A DNA stretch of 64,000 nucleotides from Flavobacterium cheongpyeongense (GTDB lineage: Bacteria; Bacteroidota; Bacteroidia; Flavobacteriales; Flavobacteriaceae). Both the position numbers and the translations under genes were made by a program. The stretch spans positions 186,001-250,000 of the forward strand of contig NZ_QJHK01000005.1 of assembly GCF_003202435.1 (NCBI RefSeq), written 5' to 3'. The notes under the pieces were generated by a model. That model was not told the origin of the DNA. It did not search any database and saw only the letters and a program-made list of their open reading frames with translations. How positions within the stretch are numbered: the first letter of the stretch is position 1; each line of letters begins with the position of its first letter. Shown piece by piece: positions 44,269-51,774 of the stretch.

Positions 44269-44715
44269 TTACTTTGAATAAACGTTTTTATCATGAAGTT
44301 CCATCCATTTGGTTGGGTCTGCAATGTCTATCCACCCAAATTTACGATATAGCTCGTGTGCGTCTCCTGTGAGTAAAATCCAACGTCTTAAACCTTGTAG
44401 ACTCGGATAGTTCATAACCGTTTCCATTAACCATTTAGAAAGCCCCAATCCTCTGTATTCTTCTAAAATATATACGTCGCCCAAATAGGCAATCGTTGAA
44501 AAATCGGTAATGATTCTTGCAAGGCCAATTTGTTTTTCGTCTTGGTAAACACCAAAGCAGAATGAATTTTCAATAGCAGTTTGCACCTTGTCTTTCGGAA
44601 TATTTATGCACCAATACGCTCTGGTTGATAAAAATTCGTGAATGGCGTCAAGGTCTAATTTTACCTTGTCGGTTGAAATGCAAAACTCGCCTTTGTATAT
44701 GTTTATGTCTGTCAT
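44269..44715 (-). CDS. GNAT acetyltransferase, copy 2
   Basis: 148 residues, the same protein as that at 42845-43291 except EEYRGLG in place of EEFRGLG. The two ~800-bp blocks 42656-43460 and 44080-44870, each with a palindrome on both sides of the gene, are nearly identical, so the whole cassette was duplicated. The ParDE cassette lies between them. Confidence 0.9.
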   Translation of the reverse strand: MTDINIYKGEFCISTDKVKLDLDAIHEFLSTRAYWCINIPKDKVQTAIENSFCFGVYQDEKQIGLARIITDFSTIAYLGDVYILEEYRGLGLSKWLMETVMNYPSLQGLRRWILLTGDAHELYRKFGWIDIADPTKWMELHDKNVYSK

Positions 44716-44750
44716 AGTTTCTGTTTACTTTCCGTGTCGATTTAGCCTGA

Positions 44751-44885
44751 CCACTAACGTCCCGCCACTACCAGCGGGTTTGGGACTAAATTAAGCCCTA
44801 TTTTCGGATTTGCCAAATCTTCCAAATACAAGACCAATTTTCCATTAAGCCGAATGCAAAGCTTGCTTTTAGCTGTTGTAGGTAG
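44751..44885 (-). repeat. attC-like palindrome L
   Basis: Minus-strand ends TACCTACAAC (44884-44875) and GTTAGTGG (44758-44751). Shorter subtype, nearly the same interior as J, but the CCGAATG segment is followed by a different right arm (AAGCTTGCTTTTAGC). Confidence 0.7.
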
Positions 44886-44890
44886 TTTTT

Positions 44891-45391
44891 TTAGCTTTCC
44901 ATTGTCATATAGTCCAATTGCCCGTTCTCATCAGTTTTTATTACAACTAAATAGTCGGTCAATTCACGTCCAATTGTGTAATCAAATATTGCAAAATTAT
45001 CTTCATCGTGAGGATAAAGCCCAACTCTTACTAATTTCAATTTTGTCAAAAGTTGCTGTTCAGGTTCTGTTGATATGTCGTCAAAGTTTATGAGTATTGA
45101 AATTTCGTCTTTACTAATTTCTTTAAGATGATGTTCTAAGTAAAATTTTACAGTGTCACCATCTTCGTCACTGTAATCATCATGAATATACGACTTGTTT
45201 AGCTTGTCAAATTTATCAATATTCTCAATAAAGTTTTTTACTTTATCCATTGTTAACGTTTCAATAGTTGTGTCTTCAAAATTTAGGTCTACCTGAATTT
45301 CGCTTTCGTTGCATTCAATATCAACATCATAATAGTCTTCCAAATTTTCTGTTGGTAATTTTCCGAAATGTGGTAATGTATATTCTGTCAT
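44891..45391 (-). CDS. DUF2004 family protein (cassette gene)
   Basis: 166 residues, acidic and soluble. LPHFGKLPTENLEDYYDVDIECNESEIQVDLNFED matches DUF2004, as I recall the family; DFDDISTEPEQQLLTKL and VGLYPHDEDNFAIFDYTIG follow. Function unknown. First gene of the array; start GTTGTCGGTA (45448-45439), end TACCTACAAC (9 of 10). Confidence 0.8.
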   Translation of the reverse strand: MTEYTLPHFGKLPTENLEDYYDVDIECNESEIQVDLNFEDTTIETLTMDKVKNFIENIDKFDKLNKSYIHDDYSDEDGDTVKFYLEHHLKEISKDEISILINFDDISTEPEQQLLTKLKLVRVGLYPHDEDNFAIFDYTIGRELTDYLVVIKTDENGQLDYMTMES

Positions 45392-45438
45392 TTTTAAATG
45401 TTTATTTCTTTTTTATTTGGTGTCATTTGCACTAAACT

Positions 45439-45475
45439 TACCGACAACTCGCACATATGTCTGGCAAATGCAAGC
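45439..45475 (-). repeat. Type-3 cassette boundary, copy 2 (array right end)
   Basis: TACCGACAAC (45439-45448) followed by TCGCACATATGTCTGGCAAA, related to 38961-38981. No integrase or attI-like context is recognisable in the following ~250 bp. Confidence 0.45.
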
Positions 45476-45601
45476 ATTAGTAGTTTCAAATATATTTGTT
45501 TATTCTTACAAATCATCAAAGTTTACTTTTATTTGTATGATTACTACTAACAAACATCTTCTTATAAAAACCACTGCCCTAGCCCAGATGGAAACGGCAT
45601 C

Positions 45602-45628
45602 CTTTTGTGGCGGGGTTCGCCACAAAAG
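45602..45628. repeat. 11-bp perfect GC-rich hairpin
   Basis: CTTTTGTGGCG (45602-45612) and CGCCACAAAAG (45618-45628) around GGGTT. It sits between the array and the PUL; no T-run follows on either strand. It may be a REP-like unit. Confidence 0.5.
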
Positions 45629-45677
45629 ATAGAGTGTACAGCTGGAAACAGCTTCTGAGAAAAACCATCATAAAAAC

Positions 45678-45710
45678 AAAAAAACCACTCCCAAAAAAGA
45701 GAGTGGCTTT
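45678..45710 (-). terminator. Terminator of the PUL operon
   Basis: On the minus strand CCACTC (45706-45701) pairs with GAGTGG (45690-45685), followed by TTTTTTTG. It lies 22 bp after the GH43 stop. Confidence 0.75.
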
Positions 45711-45731
45711 AGACTGCTATCAAAGTTGAAA

Positions 45732-47663
45732 TTATTTAATCGGCTGGATTCCCTCGTGTGTTGGGGTTACCTGTTTTATGCTTCCATCTGGGTTGAATTC
45801 AAGTTTGTCGATGCAGACTTCGCGGTGAAAACCTCCTGCCTGCCCCATCTTGATTCCGGTTGGGTACGAAAATCGGTGGTAGGTGATGTACCATTCGTCT
45901 TTGTTTGGGATTTGTAAAACCGAATTATGTCCCGTAGCGTGGATTCCCTGATCTGCGATTCCCTGGATTACGATGTTGTTTTCGGGAATTTCAATGGGTC
46001 CCAGCGGTGATTTTGAAGTTCCGTAGCGTACTTTGTAGTTTGGGCTTCGGGTGTCGTCTTCGCTCCACATGAAATAATAGGTTCCTTTTCTGTAGATTAC
46101 ATACGTTCCCTCTCGGAAAGTTTTGTCGACTTTAATTAATTTGATGTCGCCTTTGAACGAAATCATATCGTCATTCAATTCGGCTACAGCCATATAACCG
46201 TTGCCCCAGTACAAATAACTTTTACCGGTTTTAGGGTCTGTAAAAACATCGGGATCGATTTCCTGACCTCCTTTTGCTCCTTGTGGTTTGGTCGCTACCA
46301 AGGCTTTTCCGCTGTCTTTGAATGGTCCTGTCGGATTATCTGAAACGGCAACGCCAATTTTTTGTGCGGCAGTGAAATAGTAGTAATATTTGTATTTTCC
46401 TTTTACCTTTTTCTCTACAATACAAGGTGCCCAGGCGTTTCTGTTGGCCCAGCTCAGGTCTTTTGGAAGGTCTAAAATAACGCCTTCGTCTTTCCAGTCT
46501 ACCAGATTTTCTGATGAAAAGGTTTTAAAATACGTCCCGGACCAGCCATCAAAACCATCGCTGGTTGGGTAGATGTAATATTTTTTTGTTTTGTTTGAAT
46601 ATAAAATGTCGGGATCGGCATAATAGCCTTCTAATACCGGATTGTTGTTTATTTTTGGAAACTTGGCCGGCATTCCCCATTTTGAAATCAGTCTTTTCAA
46701 TTCAGAACGTGTGATTGGCAAAATAGTTCCGTGACGCGGTTTAAAATCCATTGCAATTTCATCATCAATGGCTTTGAAGTTTTCTAAATCGGTACTTCTT
46801 GTAAACTGATAGCGGCCTTTTTTGTACACATCATACATCAAAATATAATCATCGGTATTGTTGAGTTTGAAAATACTTGAGCCTTCAACAGATTCTTTGG
46901 TTTGCTGCAGGTAATTGTCGTTTTCTGTCCATTTTCCAGATGTCAGATCCGTTGTGGTAGCCACTTTGATACCCGGATTATCGGTTTCGGTTTTATAAAA
47001 AAGATGGTAAACGCCGTCTTTTTCTATGATATCGCCGTCAATACAGGCTTTTTCGGACTTTGGAACGAACAATAATTTTGGAGCATTTTCCAGCGCTGTG
47101 AAGTCTTTATTGGCATAAGCGTAATAAATTTTGTCGGCTTCACTACCGTGCTGCATGCTGAAGTAAATCAGGTATTTTCCGGCTTTTGCATCGTAAATGG
47201 TCTGTGGTGCCCAAACACGTTTTAAATTTTCATTTCCGGGAAAAGCAGTCTGAATGTTAACCACACTGCTCTGCCATTTTACAAGGTCGGTACTTTTTAG
47301 CAACACCATGGCACGGTTGCTGTCCCATCCTTTTGAAGAAGTCATATCAGTTAAAACCATGTAGAATGTTTTGCCGTCATCGCCTCTTAAAATATGCGGG
47401 TCACGAACTCCTCCAGTTGAACTGATTGTTTTGCTTTCGATTACAGCTTTATCGTTATTAAGGGCATGATAATGGTATCCATCGGCACTTATGGCGTAAT
47501 GAACTGCTTCTTCTTCTACCCTGTTTCCTGTAAAATACACAAATAAATAAGCGGTCAAATCTTTTCCGGCAATAACCGGAGGTGTTCCCGGCAGTGTATT
47601 CTGGGCCTGTAAAAGATTAAAAAGGGATAAAAATAATACAAGACTAAATTGTGTTTTTTTCAT
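45732..47663 (-). CDS. Tandem-domain glycoside hydrolase family 43
   Basis: 643 residues with a signal peptide (about 1-21). Two five-blade GH43 domains. The C-terminal one has D350 (YYADPDILY), D470/D472 (EIDPDVF) and E518 (FREGTYVI) as base, modulator and acid. The N-terminal one also keeps D88 (VRDPH), D209/D211 (CIDGDII) and E260 (VEGSS). Likely arabinofuranosidase or exo-galactanase activity, secreted to the periplasm; the exact specificity is not readable. Last gene of the PUL, ending at a terminator. Confidence 0.88.
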   Translation of the reverse strand: MKKTQFSLVLFLSLFNLLQAQNTLPGTPPVIAGKDLTAYLFVYFTGNRVEEEAVHYAISADGYHYHALNNDKAVIESKTISSTGGVRDPHILRGDDGKTFYMVLTDMTSSKGWDSNRAMVLLKSTDLVKWQSSVVNIQTAFPGNENLKRVWAPQTIYDAKAGKYLIYFSMQHGSEADKIYYAYANKDFTALENAPKLLFVPKSEKACIDGDIIEKDGVYHLFYKTETDNPGIKVATTTDLTSGKWTENDNYLQQTKESVEGSSIFKLNNTDDYILMYDVYKKGRYQFTRSTDLENFKAIDDEIAMDFKPRHGTILPITRSELKRLISKWGMPAKFPKINNNPVLEGYYADPDILYSNKTKKYYIYPTSDGFDGWSGTYFKTFSSENLVDWKDEGVILDLPKDLSWANRNAWAPCIVEKKVKGKYKYYYYFTAAQKIGVAVSDNPTGPFKDSGKALVATKPQGAKGGQEIDPDVFTDPKTGKSYLYWGNGYMAVAELNDDMISFKGDIKLIKVDKTFREGTYVIYRKGTYYFMWSEDDTRSPNYKVRYGTSKSPLGPIEIPENNIVIQGIADQGIHATGHNSVLQIPNKDEWYITYHRFSYPTGIKMGQAGGFHREVCIDKLEFNPDGSIKQVTPTHEGIQPIK

Positions 47664-47701
47664 TATTCTGTTGCGTTTAATTATACTGTTTTAATCAAAA
47701 T

Positions 47702-50281
47702 TTAAAACGTTTCATTTAAAAGTATTTTTTCGTTTGCTTTCATACGGATTACGGCAAATGAATATGGAGGCAGCTCTTTTGAAAATGCTTCTTTAACATT
47801 CATTTTTTGAACCACGGGTCTGGCGGCTGTATTCCCGGGAGTTCCTGATAATAGTGTATAGCTTGCATTGTCTGCTGTTCCCAGACTGGTGATTTCTATT
47901 GATGGCGTTACGGCTACCGGAAGCACATTTACCAGTTTAATAATCAAATCGCCTGTTGCCTGATCCTTTACTGCAGAAACCCCAATTCGTTTGTTGACTT
48001 CGTTATTTGTATCCGATAATTTGATTGTGTTTTGAAGGTAAAAGTCACCCGGATTTTGTCCGTACAGTTGTTGTACAAAATAATTCACTGTTGGTTTTAC
48101 TTCATGTCCGTTAAAATAAATCAAATCGGGATTCCACTGCGTATGTTTTTCGCGTGCCAATAAGGGTGCATACGAAGCCATTGTAACCACATCGCCGTTT
48201 CGCTCAATTCCGGTCAGATATAAAGCTTCCGCTAAAGCATTGTAAAATTTATTGCCCCATGAAGCATATTCACCCAGATATACTTTTGATTCTGTGCGGT
48301 CGTAACTGTCATAAAAATCCTGATTGTTGATAAACCAGCCTGGACTTTGATAATAATGTTCATCTACCATTGGCAGTTTCAGATCATTTGCAATGCCCCA
48401 GCCTTCGTTATAATCTGTTCCTTCATTAAATGGTCCTACAGTACCAATTATAATGATTTCAGGATACTTTTGCTGAACGGCTTTTACGATCATTCGGTAA
48501 CGCTCTTCGAAAACATGGCTGATTAAGTCTTCATTTCCAATTCCGATATACTTTAACTTAAATGGCTTTGGGTGACCTGCTTCGGCACGTTTTTTACCCC
48601 AAACGGTGGTTATACTTCCGTTGGCATATTCGATCAGATCCAAAACATCCTGTACGTATTCGCCCATGTCTTCCATCGGGATGCCAAATTGCTGTCCGGC
48701 TCCTCCATCAGCTGAATTCTGGCAGGGAACTCCTGCGGCCAAAACCGGAACCGGCTCTGCTCCCAGATCTTCACAAAACTGAAAATATTCGAAATACCCC
48801 AACCCCATTGACTGGTGGTAATTCCAGATATTTCTTGACGGAATACGGCTTTCTAAAGTTCCAATCGTGTTTTTCCATTTGTAAATATTATGAATCCCGT
48901 CTCCGTGCGCTACGCAGCCACCCGGAAAACGTACAAATTTTGGGTGCAGATCTGCAATGGCTTCTGCTAAATCGGCACGCAATCCGTTTTTACGGTTTTT
49001 GAATGTTTTTTGAGGAAAAAGCGACACCATATCAACCGCTGTTTCGCCCGCTGTACTGATTTCTAAATGGGCATCGGTTACTGTTTTTGATGATTTTAAA
49101 ACAGCATTCATTTTTTTCCACGATGTATTCGGACTTAAGGTGGCCTCCGCCAAAGTTTCTCCGATGACACTTTTTAGTTTTACCGTAAACTTTGCCCCTT
49201 TTGCAAAAATGCTAAAATCATATTTTTCATTGGCTTTCAAAGCAATTCCGTCAAATCCGGTGTTGCTGATGATGGCTTTTGTAACTACAGCATAATTGGG
49301 ATTATTCTGATGAACTGGATGTTCTTTCGAAATTTTGAAATCACCGCTCCATGCCATCGTTGCATTCCATTTGTCGTCTCTGCCTTTTTTATCGCTTACA
49401 GCATATTCGAAATCACGGTTTTGAATTAATTCGGCATACAAGCCGCCATCTGCCGCATAATTGATGTCTTCGAAGAAAACACCCGTAAGCATGTTGCTGA
49501 TTTTTTTTGACTGCTGTCCGTTGATGGTAATTTGGGCTTTTACAGGTTTTAAACCCGCAAATAACAAACTGTCACTTTTGGGAGAAGTGTTGTTTTGCTT
49601 ATCCTTAAATTTTACGGCTTCCATCGTTTGGGTCAGCATTTCGACCACACTCCAGTCGACCTCAGTGATTGTTCCTTTTTGAACATCACCCTGTAGTGTA
49701 ATTTCAGTTAATTTAGGCGCTCCGTCTGGATCTGCTTTTGTTGCTGTATAAATTTTAAAATCTGCTGTAGTATTACCATATTTTACATTATTTGAAACCC
49801 AGTGAATATTGTATTTTCCGTCTTTTTTACTTACAGTTATATTTTGAATCAGCGGTTTTTTATCCAAATCTTTGGTTAGATTTTTCATGACCGGAACATA
49901 ACGCTGGCTTTTCCAGTTGATGAGGTCTTTGCTGGAGGCGTGGGCGATAACATCATCGTTTACACTCCATAAACAATGAAAAATTCCGTTATCATCCCTT
50001 ACAAGAAAAGCTTCCGACATACTTTTGCCGGTTGGTCCCCAGCTTCCGTAATCTGATTTTAAAAAACTGTGTTCCGGCCCAATACCAAACCAGTTTTTCT
50101 GATCAGTACTCCACGCAAAATGAAGTCCGTTTTTACCATTGTTTTTTAAAGTTGAATAGGCAAAAAGATACACTTTCTCCGGTTTTTCTATTCTGGATTT
50201 AAAAGAAAATCCCGAAAATAAAAAAACCATTGCAAAAAGTGCTGCCAAACCCAAAAAATGATGCTGTAAAAACTTGTTCAT
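47702..50281 (-). CDS. GH51 alpha-L-arabinofuranosidase with extra N-terminal domain
   Basis: 859 residues. A signal-like hydrophobic start, then an N-terminal region (about 30-210) resembling a GH43-like five-blade fold (FHCLWSVNDDVIAHASSKDLINW) without an obvious full catalytic set, then GH51. Catalytic residues are E584 (IGIGNED, acid/base) and E671 (YLGEYASWG, nucleophile). It removes arabinose side chains. The N-terminal module may bind or cleave a second linkage. It lies 2 bp from the GH27 gene and upstream of the GH43. Confidence 0.88.
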   Translation of the reverse strand: MNKFLQHHFLGLAALFAMVFLFSGFSFKSRIEKPEKVYLFAYSTLKNNGKNGLHFAWSTDQKNWFGIGPEHSFLKSDYGSWGPTGKSMSEAFLVRDDNGIFHCLWSVNDDVIAHASSKDLINWKSQRYVPVMKNLTKDLDKKPLIQNITVSKKDGKYNIHWVSNNVKYGNTTADFKIYTATKADPDGAPKLTEITLQGDVQKGTITEVDWSVVEMLTQTMEAVKFKDKQNNTSPKSDSLLFAGLKPVKAQITINGQQSKKISNMLTGVFFEDINYAADGGLYAELIQNRDFEYAVSDKKGRDDKWNATMAWSGDFKISKEHPVHQNNPNYAVVTKAIISNTGFDGIALKANEKYDFSIFAKGAKFTVKLKSVIGETLAEATLSPNTSWKKMNAVLKSSKTVTDAHLEISTAGETAVDMVSLFPQKTFKNRKNGLRADLAEAIADLHPKFVRFPGGCVAHGDGIHNIYKWKNTIGTLESRIPSRNIWNYHQSMGLGYFEYFQFCEDLGAEPVPVLAAGVPCQNSADGGAGQQFGIPMEDMGEYVQDVLDLIEYANGSITTVWGKKRAEAGHPKPFKLKYIGIGNEDLISHVFEERYRMIVKAVQQKYPEIIIIGTVGPFNEGTDYNEGWGIANDLKLPMVDEHYYQSPGWFINNQDFYDSYDRTESKVYLGEYASWGNKFYNALAEALYLTGIERNGDVVTMASYAPLLAREKHTQWNPDLIYFNGHEVKPTVNYFVQQLYGQNPGDFYLQNTIKLSDTNNEVNKRIGVSAVKDQATGDLIIKLVNVLPVAVTPSIEITSLGTADNASYTLLSGTPGNTAARPVVQKMNVKEAFSKELPPYSFAVIRMKANEKILLNETF

Positions 50282-50283
50282 TA

Positions 50284-51648
50284 TTATTTGGTTGTTAATT
50301 TATAAAGAACAGTACTGTGGGGTTTTAACGTTGCAGCAATTTCATTAGAAGAAATATTCAGATTTTCACCTGTCCATATATTTATACCTCCTTTAAAACC
50401 AGGAATATCAAGATCGGTAAGATTTACTGAAATCTTTTGTTCAGCCGAATCTGAAATATTAAATAAAGCCAGATAAACACTACCGTCTTTAGGATTTTGG
50501 GAAGTCACGACAATTTTTCCGTCCTGATGAAAAAGCTGTTTTACATTCGTGCTTTCATTGTGCATTTTTACTACTTCCTTATTTGTTAATAATGATAAGG
50601 TAAAAGCATCGTTACTTGGCAAATCCCCGCCAAAGAATAAAGGCGATTTGAAAATAGTAAAGAACGTAATCAGTGTATATTGTTCGTCTTTTGTCAAACG
50701 TGTCATTCTGTCTTCTCCGCGTTCTCCCCTAACTGAAATGCGTCCCAGAGGAATCATATCACAATCCGGCCATGTTCCCGGAGCTATGTAAGGGTACCAT
50801 TTTTGGGCAACATCCATCAAATGGGTAATGTGAGGCCAGGTATCCCAAACGTCATCGACCATACGCCACATATTGGCATGTTCTTTTACATGTGCAGCGG
50901 CCGAAATTGGTGTTTCTCCCGGTGAAGTACTTAAAACAATTTTTCGTCCGCATTTATCGATGGCGTTTCTGATTAAGTTGATTTCGCCTTCGTGATACGG
51001 TCTTGATAAATCGTCAATTTTAATAAAATCTACGCCCCATTGTGCGTACAATTCAAAAACAGAGTTGTAATATTCCTGTGCTCCCTGTTTGTCAGCCAGA
51101 ATAGTATAATTGTCTTTCAGCCATTCGCATTGCAAAGCTGTTGTATAAATTTGATCTGCAGTAACACCGTTTGCACCTTTGACTGGCATTTTTTCCTCAA
51201 CAGCTTTTTTAGGAATGCCACGCATGATGTGTATTCCGAATTTTAATCCTTTTTTGTGAATGTAATCAGCTAAAGGTTTGAAACCCTGTCCGTCTTTTGC
51301 AGAAGGAAAACGGTTTATTGCAGGCAGATAACGTCCGTATTGGTCTATTACATAACGTGGATTTGTCTGATTGTACCCGCCAGCTTTATCATTTTCTACA
51401 AACCATCTGATGTCGACCACTATATATTCCCATCCAAATTTCTTCAGGTTTTTTGCCATGTAATCAGCATTGGCTTTTACTTCATGTTCTTCGACAGTTG
51501 GGCCATAGCAATCCCAGCTGTTCCAACCCATTGGAGGGGTTTTCGCCCATTGCTTAAATTCACCTTGTTTAACTGCTTTTTGAGCATTTAAAAAAAAGGG
51601 TATTAAAAAAATTCCTAAACCTAATAATAGTATGCTTTTAATCTTCAT
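50284..51648 (-). CDS. GH27 alpha-galactosidase / beta-L-arabinopyranosidase
   Basis: 454 residues with a signal peptide (about 1-22, ending NAQ). GH27 start TPPMGWNSWDCYGPTVEEHEV and YIVVDIRWF; nucleophile D212 in FIKIDDL; acid/base D265/D266 in RMVDDVWD. In a locus rich in arabinose and galactose enzymes it might act on either alpha-galactose or beta-L-arabinopyranose; sequence alone does not decide. First gene of the GH27-GH51-GH43 group, with its own -7 box upstream. Confidence 0.88.
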   Translation of the reverse strand: MKIKSILLLGLGIFLIPFFLNAQKAVKQGEFKQWAKTPPMGWNSWDCYGPTVEEHEVKANADYMAKNLKKFGWEYIVVDIRWFVENDKAGGYNQTNPRYVIDQYGRYLPAINRFPSAKDGQGFKPLADYIHKKGLKFGIHIMRGIPKKAVEEKMPVKGANGVTADQIYTTALQCEWLKDNYTILADKQGAQEYYNSVFELYAQWGVDFIKIDDLSRPYHEGEINLIRNAIDKCGRKIVLSTSPGETPISAAAHVKEHANMWRMVDDVWDTWPHITHLMDVAQKWYPYIAPGTWPDCDMIPLGRISVRGERGEDRMTRLTKDEQYTLITFFTIFKSPLFFGGDLPSNDAFTLSLLTNKEVVKMHNESTNVKQLFHQDGKIVVTSQNPKDGSVYLALFNISDSAEQKISVNLTDLDIPGFKGGINIWTGENLNISSNEIAATLKPHSTVLYKLTTK

Positions 51649-51680
51649 GTTGGTAAAAAATAAGTGTTAATAGTACACTT

Positions 51681-51712
51681 CAAATATAATAAACTTTTTA
51701 TCATTATAGCAA
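51681..51712 (-). promoter_or_regulatory. Candidate internal promoter of GH27-GH51-GH43
   Basis: On the minus strand, TTG (51712-51710) and TATATTTG (51688-51681) match -33 and -7 elements with a 21-bp gap. It overlaps the hairpin at 51711-51751, so read-through and initiation could both occur. Confidence 0.45.
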
Positions 51713-51751
51713 TAAACCTGTCTGCGAATACCAAATGCAGACAGGTTTATT
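51711..51751 (-). terminator. 15-bp stem hairpin after GH2
   Basis: Arms 51711-51725 and 51737-51751 are perfect reverse complements with an 11-nt loop. On the minus strand it starts 24 bp after the GH2 stop. There is no long T-run, so it may attenuate rather than stop transcription between the two halves of the PUL. Confidence 0.6.
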
Positions 51752-51774
51752 GAGAATTTTAAAAAACAACTAAT

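Larger units (their letters stand above)
33464..45448 (-). mobile_element. Integron-like gene cassette array, no integrase in the window
   Basis: About fifteen units, all on the minus strand, each with one or two small genes followed by a long imperfect palindrome. The unit start (GTT...) is complementary to the end before its own palindrome (...AAC). Start/end pairs: GTTAGGCGAT/ATCGCCTAAC (MBL gene), GTTAGCGGTA/TACCGCTAAC (TPR), GTTATGCGCA/TGCGCATAAC (35551 gene), GTTGTATGCT/AGCATACAAC (38449 gene), GTTATGTGAG/CTCACCTAAC (ParDE), GTTATGGGCT/AGCCCATAAT (39623 gene), GTTGTCGGTA/TACCTACAAC (DUF2004), GTTATGCGG/CCGTATAAC (42260+41781), GTTACCGGTA/TACCGGTAGC (34911 gene). This is how G-TTRRRY and RYYYAAC core sites behave in integron cassettes. 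No intI gene was found. Confidence 0.7.

Noticed and set aside
42604..44372. Two long plus-strand frames (42604-42948 and 44061-44372) with nearly identical proteins
   Set aside because: They run across palindromes I and K and antisense to the duplicated GNAT genes; their similarity comes only from the duplicated DNA.
33464..45448. Repeated palindromes read as CRISPR or simple REP elements
   Set aside because: CRISPR needs short identical repeats with ~30-bp spacers; here the units are hundreds of bp and carry genes. Simple REP elements would not have ends that match the far end of the same unit.
45449..45731. Possible integrase gene or attI at the start of the array
   Set aside because: No open frame of useful size with tyrosine-recombinase residues (R, K, HxxR, Y) is present on either strand in this gap, and the same holds for the gaps on the low-coordinate side.
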